A stretch of 10,702 nt of DNA from Nitrosopumilaceae archaeon. GTDB lineage: Archaea > Thermoproteota > Nitrososphaeria > Nitrososphaerales > Nitrosopumilaceae. This document shows, one piece after another, positions 1-7,045 of the stretch. The notes under the pieces were generated by a model. It made no database searches. It was not told the origin of the DNA and saw only the letters and a list, made by a program, of their open reading frames with translations. The stretch is taken from NCBI GenBank assembly GCA_013867245.1, contig JACENB010000070.1:1-10702 (forward strand), given 5' to 3'. The first letter of the stretch is position 1. Every line of letters starts with the position of its first letter. The translations under genes were made by a program, and so were the position numbers.

Positions 1-1579
1 TTTTGAATTCTTCATACATTATCATTCTTAGATCTGTTTTTGTCTTAAATTGTGAACCGTAATCCTTTACGTACAACCACATTGAAAAATCCAAAGCAGA
101 ATCATTGAATTGATTAAATCGTACAACTGGTTGAGAAATATCTACATGTAAATCCTTATCACAACCACAACTTGATTTATTTTCATCCAAGTTTGGACAT
201 CTATTTTGTCGAACTAGGTGTCTTCCTTTAGCATCTTTAATTTCAACCATTCCACGTTTTCCAATTTTAACTAAAATTGCTGCTACCTGTTTTGGATCAT
301 TGAGATATGAAACACCTACTGTAACTAGTGCTGGGACAAGTTTGTTTTCTTTTGTATAGTTGATTATTTGTGCTGTCACCAACTGTCTAGTAGGAATTAT
401 TGCTACTGATTCATGTAATGCATCTCTAACATATGTAACTCTAGGTGTTATTTTATGAACAATTCCGTTATACCCTGATTCTAATTGAATTCTTTCTCCT
501 TCTTTGAAAATATTGTCTTTTCTAATCATCAAATAGGCAAAATAATTTTGCATTGTTTCTTGTAGAGCTAAACCTATACCAATTGCAAGTCCACCTGTTG
601 CTGTTGCTAATACAAACAAATCTACTCCCCACCATGATACAATTCCTAAAATTGTTGCAACAAAAATTCCTACTGGTAAAATTTGTTTAAAAGATTTAGG
701 AATACCTTCTCTTTTCTTTCGTGCATATCCTGGTGGTCTATTACTAGGAATTAATGGCTCAAAACCATTGATTCTTTTCTCTTCTCTCCATATGTCTATT
801 GGAAATATTTCATCTGGTTTTGCTCCTGGTTTTAATTTTCTTCCTGATTGATTATTTCCAGTAACGCAATTGTTAAAATATTTCAAATATTTTGCTCTTT
901 CAGATTCTTTCCATTTTTCAAATGGATTGCTGACTAATTTTTCATAACTTCCAATAGGATTTCCCTTTGAATTACGATGTTGTTCTAATTGATTAATTCC
1001 TTCTTTTGTTTTACATAATTTTTTAAATTCTTCATCAGTAAAATCTTCTGGTGTAATTGTTGGTGCAACCCATTTGTATAATTTATGAAAAAGATCATTA
1101 TCGTCAACAAAACCTTGCATATCATACCACATACCAAAATCTTCTTTTTCAAGAATTGATTTATCTCGTTTTGTAAGCATAATGGGAATTAAATGAGAAA
1201 TGGTATAGCCTATAACTAAAATATTAAAAGTATTGAGAATTTTTGCAAAAGTTTCTTCTGGAGTTAATTCCATTGTTAATGAATTAGAATCGTTTTCAAA
1301 TAATTCTGAAGTTTGAATATATGCATTTGTTGATGAAATTAATGCAATTGCAAAAAATGGTAATACTGCATTTTGTACAAATTTTGACAAATGTGGTCTA
1401 GTGTAAAAAATTTTTTTTGATTTAATTAATGACGAAAATTTTCTATAAGCAGCAACAATTGCAATTATTCCAACTATCATGATGATAAATGCTAATTGAA
1501 GTGATTCTGATGATGCCAATAATTGTGAAACAGTTTCAAATTCGCCAACAGAAATTTGTGAAATATCGTCTTCGCTCAT
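1..1579 (-). CDS. MscS-family mechanosensitive ion channel, C-terminus cut by window edge
   Basis: Membrane channel that would open under membrane tension to release solutes during osmotic downshock. I read it by translating the minus strand from the ATG at 1579; the frame stays open for 526 codons and runs off the window. Hydrophobic segments lie near residues 27-45, 67-83, 114-135 and 298-316. The pore helix is about 318-350, with the Gly/Ala-rich GLAIGIGLALQ core and following ETMQN typical of MscS. The beta domain follows (KEGERIQLESG, then IIPTRQL near 394-400). Two oddities stand out. A charged soluble loop of about 160 residues (136-297) lies between the third and fourth membrane segments. 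A cysteine-bearing stretch (C461, C471, C473, H478) lies in the vestibule domain. By the MscS topology rule the loop should be cytoplasmic. It is divergent from the radical SAM gene. The family call is firm; gating and selectivity cannot be read. Confidence 0.88.
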   Translation of the reverse strand, partial: MSEDDISQISVGEFETVSQLLASSESLQLAFIIMIVGIIAIVAAYRKFSSLIKSKKIFYTRPHLSKFVQNAVLPFFAIALISSTNAYIQTSELFENDSNSLTMELTPEETFAKILNTFNILVIGYTISHLIPIMLTKRDKSILEKEDFGMWYDMQGFVDDNDLFHKLYKWVAPTITPEDFTDEEFKKLCKTKEGINQLEQHRNSKGNPIGSYEKLVSNPFEKWKESERAKYLKYFNNCVTGNNQSGRKLKPGAKPDEIFPIDIWREEKRINGFEPLIPSNRPPGYARKKREGIPKSFKQILPVGIFVATILGIVSWWGVDLFVLATATGGLAIGIGLALQETMQNYFAYLMIRKDNIFKEGERIQLESGYNGIVHKITPRVTYVRDALHESVAIIPTRQLVTAQIINYTKENKLVPALVTVGVSYLNDPKQVAAILVKIGKRGMVEIKDAKGRHLVRQNRCPNLDENKSSCGCDKDLHVDISQPVVRFNQFNDSALDFSMWLYVKDYGSQFKTKTDLRMIMYEEFK

Positions 1580-1599
1580 AATTTGTCGTCTTACTTTGT

Positions 1600-1607
1600 T
1601 TTATTTT
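1600..1607 (-). promoter_or_regulatory. Putative TATA box for the MscS-like gene
   Basis: The minus strand reads AAATAAAA here, centred about 24 nt upstream of the ATG at 1579. This is the spacing expected for a leaderless archaeal transcript. In such AT-rich DNA the match alone is weak. Confidence 0.3.
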
Positions 1608-1723
1608 CTAGAATAAAATGTTAAGCGATCAGGATTATATTGAAAAAACTACCAATTATTACTCATTATTTTGTGCCTACAATTGATGTAACCTTTAACA
1701 AGGGTTTCAGCACTATTCTTAAA

Positions 1724-3070
1724 ATGACCTATCAAAAATCAATTTGGAACGAAACTCCTTCTATGAAATCATATACATTATCAAATTTTCGTCAACTTCC
1801 ACAAATTCAACAACTTTCTGAAGAAAAACAATTTGAGATGGAGGTTGTAGGAAATGTACTGCCATTTAAAGCAAATAATTATGTCGTTGAGCAATTAATT
1901 GATTGGAATAATATTCCAAATGATCCTATTTTTGTTTTAACATTTCCACAAAAAGGAATGTTAAAACCTGAACATTATGATAAGATGGCTGATGCATTAA
2001 AAAATAATGCTGATAAAAAAGAAATAACTAAAATTGCAAATGAAATTAGATTACAATTAAATCCACATCCTGCAGGTCAAATGGAACTTAATGTTCCAAC
2101 ATTAAATGATGGTACAAAATTATACGGAATGCAACATAAATACAAAGAAACTTGTTTATTTTTCCCCAGCCAAAGTCAAACTTGTCATGCATATTGCAGC
2201 TTTTGTTTTAGATGGCCACAATTTGTTGGAATGGATGAAATGAAATTTGCAATGCAAGAGGGTGAACAACTGGTTCAATATGTTAGAGAACATCCTGAAA
2301 TTACAGATGTATTATTTACAGGAGGTGATCCAATGATCATGAAAGCAAAAATCTTTTCAAAATATATTGATGCAATAATCGATGCAAATCTTCCAAATCT
2401 TAAAACTATTAGAATTGGAACAAAGGCACTTGCATATTGGCCTTACAAGTTTTTGACAGATTCAGATTCTCAAGAAATGTTACAAGTTTTTAAGAAAATC
2501 ACTGAAAGTGGTTTGCATCTTGCATTTATGGCTCATTTCAATCATCTAAATGAACTATCTACACCAGCTGTAAAGAATGCAATTAAAGAAGTTAGAAAAA
2601 CAGGTGCTCAAATTAGAACTCAATCTCCTCTTTTAACACATATCAATGATGATGCAGAAATGTGGGCAAAAATGTGGACAAAACAAGTTGAATTAGGTTG
2701 TATTCCATATTACATGTTTGTAGTTAGAGATACAGGTGCTCAACATTACTTTGGAATTTCTTTAATTAAAGCGCATGAAATTTTTAAGAAAGCATATTCT
2801 TCGGTTAGTGGAATAGCTAGAACTGTTCGTGGACCAAGTATGTCTGCAACACCCGGAAAAGTCCATGTAATGGGAACTACAAGTGTAAATGATCAGAAAG
2901 TAATTGTCTTGAGATTCATACAAGGCCGAAATCCTGATTGGGTAGATATGCCATTTTTCGCAAAATATGATGAAAATGCAATATGGTTGGATGATTTAAA
3001 ACCCATATTTGATGAAAAATTCTTCTTTGAAGAAGGAATGATGAAAATCCAAAAAAATAAACTCAATTGA
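1724..3070 (+). CDS. KamA-family radical SAM / PLP enzyme (lysine 2,3-aminomutase-like)
   Basis: Radical SAM enzyme of the lysine 2,3-aminomutase (KamA) superfamily, cytosolic and expected to be oxygen-sensitive. The [4Fe-4S]/SAM motif CHAYCSFC is at residues 154-161 of this start and the GGDP SAM-binding motif at 200-203. QSPLL and a YYMFVVRDTGAQHYF stretch follow, as in the family. The probable PLP lysine lies in ATPGK (K379), replacing the PGGGGK of true lysine aminomutases. The position of Asp330 in clostridial lysine aminomutase, which binds the substrate side-chain amine, falls on Ser here, so lysine may not be the substrate. The frame continues upstream to a TTG at 1640 (28 more residues). 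I prefer the ATG at 1724 because, from memory, bacterial homologues of about 440-450 residues begin near here. A TATA-like sequence at 1611-1620 is correctly spaced for the TTG, so that start stays possible. The glutamine synthetase gene follows 87 nt downstream. Confidence 0.85.
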   Translation: MTYQKSIWNETPSMKSYTLSNFRQLPQIQQLSEEKQFEMEVVGNVLPFKANNYVVEQLIDWNNIPNDPIFVLTFPQKGMLKPEHYDKMADALKNNADKKEITKIANEIRLQLNPHPAGQMELNVPTLNDGTKLYGMQHKYKETCLFFPSQSQTCHAYCSFCFRWPQFVGMDEMKFAMQEGEQLVQYVREHPEITDVLFTGGDPMIMKAKIFSKYIDAIIDANLPNLKTIRIGTKALAYWPYKFLTDSDSQEMLQVFKKITESGLHLAFMAHFNHLNELSTPAVKNAIKEVRKTGAQIRTQSPLLTHINDDAEMWAKMWTKQVELGCIPYYMFVVRDTGAQHYFGISLIKAHEIFKKAYSSVSGIARTVRGPSMSATPGKVHVMGTTSVNDQKVIVLRFIQGRNPDWVDMPFFAKYDENAIWLDDLKPIFDEKFFFEEGMMKIQKNKLN

Positions 3071-3157
3071 GAGTTTTTACCCTAAAAATTACCTGACTTT
3101 ATTGACAATTCTATCTTACTAGACAACATTAGTAAAATAATTTCTAAGATTTGGTAA

Positions 3158-4603
3158 TTGGATTCTAAACAAGTACTACAAACTATTGAAGATGAAAAAA
3201 TCTCTTTCATTGATTTTTGGTTTGTAGATATTTTTGGTGAACTTCATAATGTTGGAATGCCTAGTTATGCAATTGATGAAACTAGTTTTGTAAATGGTCT
3301 TGAAAAACTAGATGCTAGTTCAATTGTTGGATTCAAATCTGTTAATAATTCTGATATGATTTTAATGCCTGATCCAAATTCATTTAAAATTTTACCAAGT
3401 GACTATGATCCAGGACATAGAAAAAATGCAAGGATCTTTTGTGATCTTTATGATGGGAGTACAAACAAAGAAGATAGATACAATAGAGATTCTAGAGGAA
3501 TTGCACATAAGTCAGCAGAAAAACTTGAAGAATTTGGATTTACTCACACAAATTGGGGTCCTGAAATTGAATTTTTTGTTTTTGATTCAATTAGTGTTTA
3601 TCCATCACCATATGCTGCAACCCATTCAGGTGGTGGTTCAGGTTATTCAATTGAATCTAAAGAATCACCATGGGCCAAAGGAAATGTCAGTACTGCTATA
3701 GATATCAAAGAAGGATATTATCCATCACAACCAAAGGATACACTTGAGGGATTTAGAAAAGATGTATGTGATGATTTGTATAATTATTTTGGAATAAAAA
3801 TTGAAGCAGAACATCATGAAGTTGCAACTTCAGGTCAATGTGAAATTAATTTAGTTTATGATGAAATGATTGGAATGGCTGATAATGTCATTGCAGTTAA
3901 AAATTTAGTTAAAGTCAAAGCTAAAAGAAAAAATAAAGTTGCAACTTTTATGCCAAAACCAATTTTTGGTGATAATGCATCAGCTATGCACACACATCAA
4001 AGTTTATGGAAAAATAACACTAATGTCATGTATGATCACGATGATGAAGTTGCTCAAATGAGTCAAACTGGTAGATATTATGTTGGTGGAATACTTAGTC
4101 ATGCATCAGCACTATGTGCTATTTCAAATCCTACAACTAATTCTTACAAAAGACTTGTTCCTGGATTTGAGGCACCAGTCAATGTTTGTTGGGGATTAGC
4201 AAATCGTTCAACAGCAATAAGGATTCCAATGTATAATAGAAATCAAGAAAAAAGTAAAAGAATTGAATATCGTGTACCTGATCCTACTGCAAATATCTAT
4301 CTGTTAGAAGCTGCATTACTATTAGCAGGTCTTGATGGAATAAAAAATAAAATTGATCCAGGAGATCCTATTGAAGAAAATGTTTACAAACTTTCTTCAG
4401 AAAAGAAAAGAGAATATAATATTGGTTCATTACCTGTATCACTAAAGGGTTCACTAGATGCTCTAAGTAGTGATTCTAACTTTTTAGAGGAAGTTTTTAC
4501 AAAAGATTTTCTTGAAACTTATTCTGAATTAAAATACAAGGAATATACTGCATTTGCACAAACTCCTACCGCTTGGGAAGTTTCTATGTACGCGGATGCT
4601 TAG
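3158..4603 (+). CDS. glnA: Glutamine synthetase, type I
   Basis: Catalyses ATP-dependent condensation of ammonia and glutamate to glutamine, the main ammonia assimilation step, as a cytosolic dodecamer. The type I set is intact: the LDASSI loop near 51-56; metal ligands E136 and E138 in GPEIEFF; E221 and E229 around EVATSGQCEI; H278 and H280 in MHTHQSLW; the NPTTNSYKRLVPGFEAPV block (325-341, flap Glu338); R350 and R355; and RIEYR (368-372). At 481 residues it is somewhat longer than typical archaeal enzymes of about 440, with extra sequence around 97-115 and a Gly/Ser-rich stretch near 150-185. The start is a TTG at 3158, chosen because the usual N-terminal helix and the DIFGELHNVGMP segment follow directly. 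It has a weak TATA-like element upstream (3131-3140) and no obvious operon partner downstream. Bacterial-style adenylylation is not expected, since archaea generally lack the adenylyltransferase; this is family knowledge. Confidence 0.96.
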   Translation: MDSKQVLQTIEDEKISFIDFWFVDIFGELHNVGMPSYAIDETSFVNGLEKLDASSIVGFKSVNNSDMILMPDPNSFKILPSDYDPGHRKNARIFCDLYDGSTNKEDRYNRDSRGIAHKSAEKLEEFGFTHTNWGPEIEFFVFDSISVYPSPYAATHSGGGSGYSIESKESPWAKGNVSTAIDIKEGYYPSQPKDTLEGFRKDVCDDLYNYFGIKIEAEHHEVATSGQCEINLVYDEMIGMADNVIAVKNLVKVKAKRKNKVATFMPKPIFGDNASAMHTHQSLWKNNTNVMYDHDDEVAQMSQTGRYYVGGILSHASALCAISNPTTNSYKRLVPGFEAPVNVCWGLANRSTAIRIPMYNRNQEKSKRIEYRVPDPTANIYLLEAALLLAGLDGIKNKIDPGDPIEENVYKLSSEKKREYNIGSLPVSLKGSLDALSSDSNFLEEVFTKDFLETYSELKYKEYTAFAQTPTAWEVSMYADA

Positions 4604-4625
4604 TGGTACAAATCTCAAAAATAAC

Positions 4626-4638
4626 ATTTTTAAAATTA
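4626..4638 (+). promoter_or_regulatory. Putative TATA box for the exported Ig-like protein
   Basis: A TTTTTAAAATTAG-like stretch is centred about 24 nt before the ATG at 4656, in the spacing for a leaderless transcript. The T-runs around it (4624-4652) could also act as the terminator of the glutamine synthetase transcript, so the two roles cannot be separated by eye. Confidence 0.3.
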
Positions 4639-4655
4639 GATTTTAATTTTTTATT

Positions 4656-5333
4656 ATGAATTACAAATTTCTTTTACTTTCATTATTGTTTATTCCCGGT
4701 TTTGCTGGAATTGCATATGGGCATACAGTTGATGCAGTTGGGGAATATCGTGTAGAAATTGGTTGGATGAATGAACCCGTTATATCAGGTGAGACCAATG
4801 GACTTGAATTGTATGTGAGTCCGTTAGAAGAATGTCCTGATATTCCGATTTTACTAGAATGTGCAAATTCTCAAGAATTTAAAAATGGTATTGAAGGATT
4901 AAGAAAATTATTAAAAATTCAATTTGTACATGATAACACTCAAACTATTACTCTACCTTTTGTAGCAGATCATGATATTCCCGGAAAATATTATGCCTTT
5001 ATTACTCCTACTGTATCAGGATATTTTCAGGCAAATCTAATTGGAAAAATATTGGAGACACCTGTTAATTTATCCATGCATCCACCACCAATTGCAGAAA
5101 GATCATATATTGAATTTCCTCAATCTGCTGATTTGGCTTTAACTGAAGTAATTGATGATAATTCAAAACTTGAACAAAGAATTACTTCATTAGAAAATAC
5201 CATTAAAAATTTAGAAGTTTCTAATGATAAAAAACAGGATGAAATAGATGGAGCATATGTTGTAGTATTGCCAATTGCAATTATTGGCATCATAATAGCA
5301 ATTATTGCCTTGTTAAAAACAAGAAAAAATTAA
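4656..5333 (+). CDS. Exported, membrane-anchored protein with Ig-like domain and coiled coil; possible copper site
   Basis: An exported protein of unknown function, 225 residues. Residues 1-22 form a signal peptide (Lys4, then a hydrophobic run, ending AYG), so the mature chain would begin with His23. A beta-rich extracellular domain follows (about 28-140, with GEYRVEIGWMNEP, a GLRKLLKI strand and IPGKYYAFITPTVSGYF). Then come a Pro-rich linker (143-145), a coiled-coil-like heptad stretch (168-197), a membrane helix (200-220) and a basic tail (KTRKN), so the protein is anchored with its domain outside. The layout resembles, from memory, an uncharacterised bacterial family whose mature proteins begin with His and keep a V-G-Y-E-V-G-W/F-EP motif, with similarity to CopC/YtkA-type folds. 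A mature N-terminal His is the hallmark of copper histidine-brace proteins, but a copper role here is inference. C60 and C69 could form a disulfide. Confidence 0.8.
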   Translation: MNYKFLLLSLLFIPGFAGIAYGHTVDAVGEYRVEIGWMNEPVISGETNGLELYVSPLEECPDIPILLECANSQEFKNGIEGLRKLLKIQFVHDNTQTITLPFVADHDIPGKYYAFITPTVSGYFQANLIGKILETPVNLSMHPPPIAERSYIEFPQSADLALTEVIDDNSKLEQRITSLENTIKNLEVSNDKKQDEIDGAYVVVLPIAIIGIIIAIIALLKTRKN

Positions 5334-5439
5334 CTCTACGAGTATTTTTAAAAGAATTTCCAAATCATTGATATTCTCTAATGTGATAAACTACAAGTAT
5401 AGGAAAATGATTACAGATCCTAACTAGGTTGATAAAAAA

Positions 5440-6594
5440 ATGGTAGAATCTAATTATGATATTTTAGGTATTGTAGAAGGAACTACTGAAAAAGAGATTA
5501 GGGACGCATTTAGAAGATTAGCTTTACAATTTCACTCAGATCGAGGAGGAGAAAATGAACAATTCATTAAAATCAAACAGGCATACGATGATCTAAAAAT
5601 TGGAAAAAAATATCCTGACACAGATATCGAAAAAATCAAAAACTCTAGAGTTTATTCTGATGAAAGCGAAGAAGATGTTAGAAGGAAAAATCAGATTTTA
5701 GGTCAAGAATTATCTAAAGAAATGAAAACTGCTGAAGAATGGGCATCTGCTTTAAATCGTTCAAATGCAACTGCTACTAGATTATTTGGTTCTAAAACTC
5801 TTGGTGAAATTGAATTAGAAAGAAAAGCAACAGGAACATTATCTATTAAAGGTAATTTTATGGCTGGAAGTTTAACTTATGATGGACCTATAATTATGCA
5901 AGGAAGTATTACTAGCCCTTCATGGACTCAAGAATATAAAACTAATATTCATTTAACTAAAGGTGATTTTAAATTCATTGAACCACTAGAAAATAAATAT
6001 AAAATTGAAAATGGTGCACAAATTTTTGTAGATAATGGAAATGCAGTTGTAGGTAATATTTACGGTAGAAAATTTAGAGTTGAAGATAAAGAAGGTAGAG
6101 TTGGAGTTTTTCAAATTCAAGAACACAGAACAACTATATCTGCACCAGAAGGAAAAATTGTTGCTGAAAATGTTGTAAATACTGTATCTCTCACAGCAGA
6201 TTCAATCATTGTTTTAAATGTTGAAGAAGATGCAGTTATTTCTGCACGTGAAATTTTATTTTATGGAAGTAAGTTAACTTATGATTGTGTAATTAAATTA
6301 AAACAAAATGGTACAATTAGATTTTTTGAAACTTTTTCTATTCAAGGATTAAGTGGTGATGCAATTATTGAATTGGAAAATGGTAAAAAGATACGATTGT
6401 TTGATCTTAAAACTAAAAAAATTAAAGACTTAGCTGATGAATTTGTTCCTCATAAAGAAAATTACAATAAGGATGCTACTATGGTTGGAAATGGATTTAC
6501 TATTACTTATGACATGTTGGATAATTTATCCAAAAAACCAACTAAGAAATCAACTTCAAATTGGAAATCAAAATTCAAATTTTCTAAAAATTAG
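5440..6594 (+). CDS. J-domain protein with variant HSD motif and beta-rich C-terminal domain
   Basis: Residues 3-52 are a J domain: NYDILGIVEGTTEKEIRDAF, RRLALQFHSDRGG, then QFIKIKQAYDDL. J domains stimulate Hsp70 ATPase through the invariant HPD tripeptide; here it reads H32-S33-D34. Residues 60-115 are charged and helical. Residues 120-320 are beta-rich with short repeating strands and turns (for example GTLSIKGNF, GSLTYDGPIIMQGSI, ENGKKIRL), which suggest a beta-solenoid or sandwich that I cannot name. The tail (from 365) is Lys/Ser/Thr-rich and basic. There are no signal peptide, zinc finger (CXXCXGXG) or membrane segments, so it is neither a class I nor an ordinary class II DnaJ. An AGGT at 5426-5429, 10 nt before the ATG, could be a ribosome binding site. 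It is probably cytosolic and transcribed alone. The Hsp70 partner and client are unknown. Confidence 0.82.
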   Translation: MVESNYDILGIVEGTTEKEIRDAFRRLALQFHSDRGGENEQFIKIKQAYDDLKIGKKYPDTDIEKIKNSRVYSDESEEDVRRKNQILGQELSKEMKTAEEWASALNRSNATATRLFGSKTLGEIELERKATGTLSIKGNFMAGSLTYDGPIIMQGSITSPSWTQEYKTNIHLTKGDFKFIEPLENKYKIENGAQIFVDNGNAVVGNIYGRKFRVEDKEGRVGVFQIQEHRTTISAPEGKIVAENVVNTVSLTADSIIVLNVEEDAVISAREILFYGSKLTYDCVIKLKQNGTIRFFETFSIQGLSGDAIIELENGKKIRLFDLKTKKIKDLADEFVPHKENYNKDATMVGNGFTITYDMLDNLSKKPTKKSTSNWKSKFKFSKN

Positions 6595-6616
6595 ATTTGA
6601 TACAAGTAAACTTAAC

Positions 6617-6642
6617 TAAAAATAATAAAAAGAAATTAAAAA
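6617..6642 (-). terminator. Putative T-rich archaeal terminator of the ferredoxin gene
   Basis: Downstream of the ferredoxin stop, the minus strand is a T-rich stretch with several T-runs (reading TTTCTTTTTATTATTTTTAG in the middle), with no stem-loop. Archaeal RNA polymerase terminates at such oligo-T tracts. The plus strand here is A-rich, so the element points only in the ferredoxin direction. Confidence 0.4.
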
Positions 6643-6655
6643 TTGTAGAACTAAT

Positions 6656-6955
6656 CTAATCGATTAATTCAGTCCAACCTTTGACGAAGACTGAGTTCTT
6701 GTAGAGTGGAACTGGTTGTCCAACTGTAAAGTCCATTGGTCTCATCCAAAAGATTGCTTTTGTTGGGCATACACCGATGCATGCACCATCAGAAATACAT
6801 CTTTCTGGGTAGAAGACAAATGCTTTACCTCTCTTCCAGCCTTCAACTGGTTTTACTCTAAGGACATCAGGACCAAGTGTTGTACAGATTTCTACACAGA
6901 GTGCGCATCCGATACACATTTGTTCACTTATGTCTGGAATAATTCCTACTGGCAT
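6656..6955 (-). CDS. Dicluster ferredoxin with Asp in place of one cluster ligand
   Basis: A small soluble electron carrier of 99 residues with two iron-sulfur motifs. The first is C14-IG-C17-AL-C20-VEI-C24. The second is C53-IS-D56-GA-C59-IGV-C63-P, where the second Cys is Asp. In the usual ligand swapping, cluster I uses C14, C17, C20 and C63, and cluster II uses C53, D56, C59 and C24. Cluster II is therefore Asp-ligated, as in Pyrococcus furiosus ferredoxin, or a [3Fe-4S] cluster. A basic linker of about 28 residues separates the motifs and a Pro- and Trp-containing tail follows the second. The gene is visibly more GC-rich than its neighbours and uses more C-ending codons, which suggests strong expression. 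It has a well-placed TATA box, a two-copy palindromic repeat upstream and a T-rich terminator, so it is probably monocistronic. Electron partners cannot be told from context. Confidence 0.93.
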   Translation of the reverse strand: MPVGIIPDISEQMCIGCALCVEICTTLGPDVLRVKPVEGWKRGKAFVFYPERCISDGACIGVCPTKAIFWMRPMDFTVGQPVPLYKNSVFVKGWTELID

Positions 6956-6980
6956 AACAAAATTAAATCGAGATTCGTGC

Positions 6981-6992
6981 TTAATATAATTT
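6981..6992 (-). promoter_or_regulatory. Putative TATA box for the ferredoxin gene
   Basis: The minus strand reads AAATTATATTAA, preceded by a purine-containing TAGGT that could be part of a TFB-recognition element. Its centre is about 31 nt and its near edge 26 nt upstream of the ATG at 6955, giving a leaderless or nearly leaderless transcript. Confidence 0.5.
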
Positions 6993-7009
6993 ACCTAAAT
7001 TTTTAGACC

Positions 7010-7042
7010 TATAACGGCGTTTCAAATTTTATAACGGCGTTT
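7010..7042. repeat. Direct repeat pair, each an odd palindrome; candidate operator of the ferredoxin gene
   Basis: The 13-mer TATAACGGCGTTT occurs exactly twice, at 7010-7022 and 7030-7042, with starts 20 bp apart (about two helical turns). Each copy contains AACG-G-CGTT, an inverted repeat around a central G, which suits a dimeric regulator. The GC-rich cores stand out in very AT-rich DNA. The pair lies just upstream of the ferredoxin TATA box, where archaeal activators often bind, and downstream of the stop of the neighbouring minus-strand gene. The regulator is unknown. Confidence 0.65.
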
Positions 7043-7045
7043 GAT

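Noticed and set aside
3071..3157. Possible tRNA or small RNA in the gap before glutamine synthetase, or in the other gaps over 80 bp.
   Set aside because: I see no T-loop (GGTTCAAATCC-like) sequence or paired arms in any of them; all are plain AT-rich DNA.
3399..3701. Open frame of 100 codons on the plus strand inside glutamine synthetase.
   Set aside because: It is out of frame within a fully conserved enzyme and its translation is low-complexity without family features; a shadow frame.
6437..6619. Open frame of 60 codons overlapping the end of the J-domain gene.
   Set aside because: Out of frame in a real gene, Leu/Ile/Asn-rich, no start signal.
6716..7006. Open frame of 96 codons on the plus strand opposite the ferredoxin gene.
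   Set aside because: It is the antisense of a gene with both Fe-S motifs intact; its Cys/Trp-rich peptide is the mirror of the ferredoxin codons.
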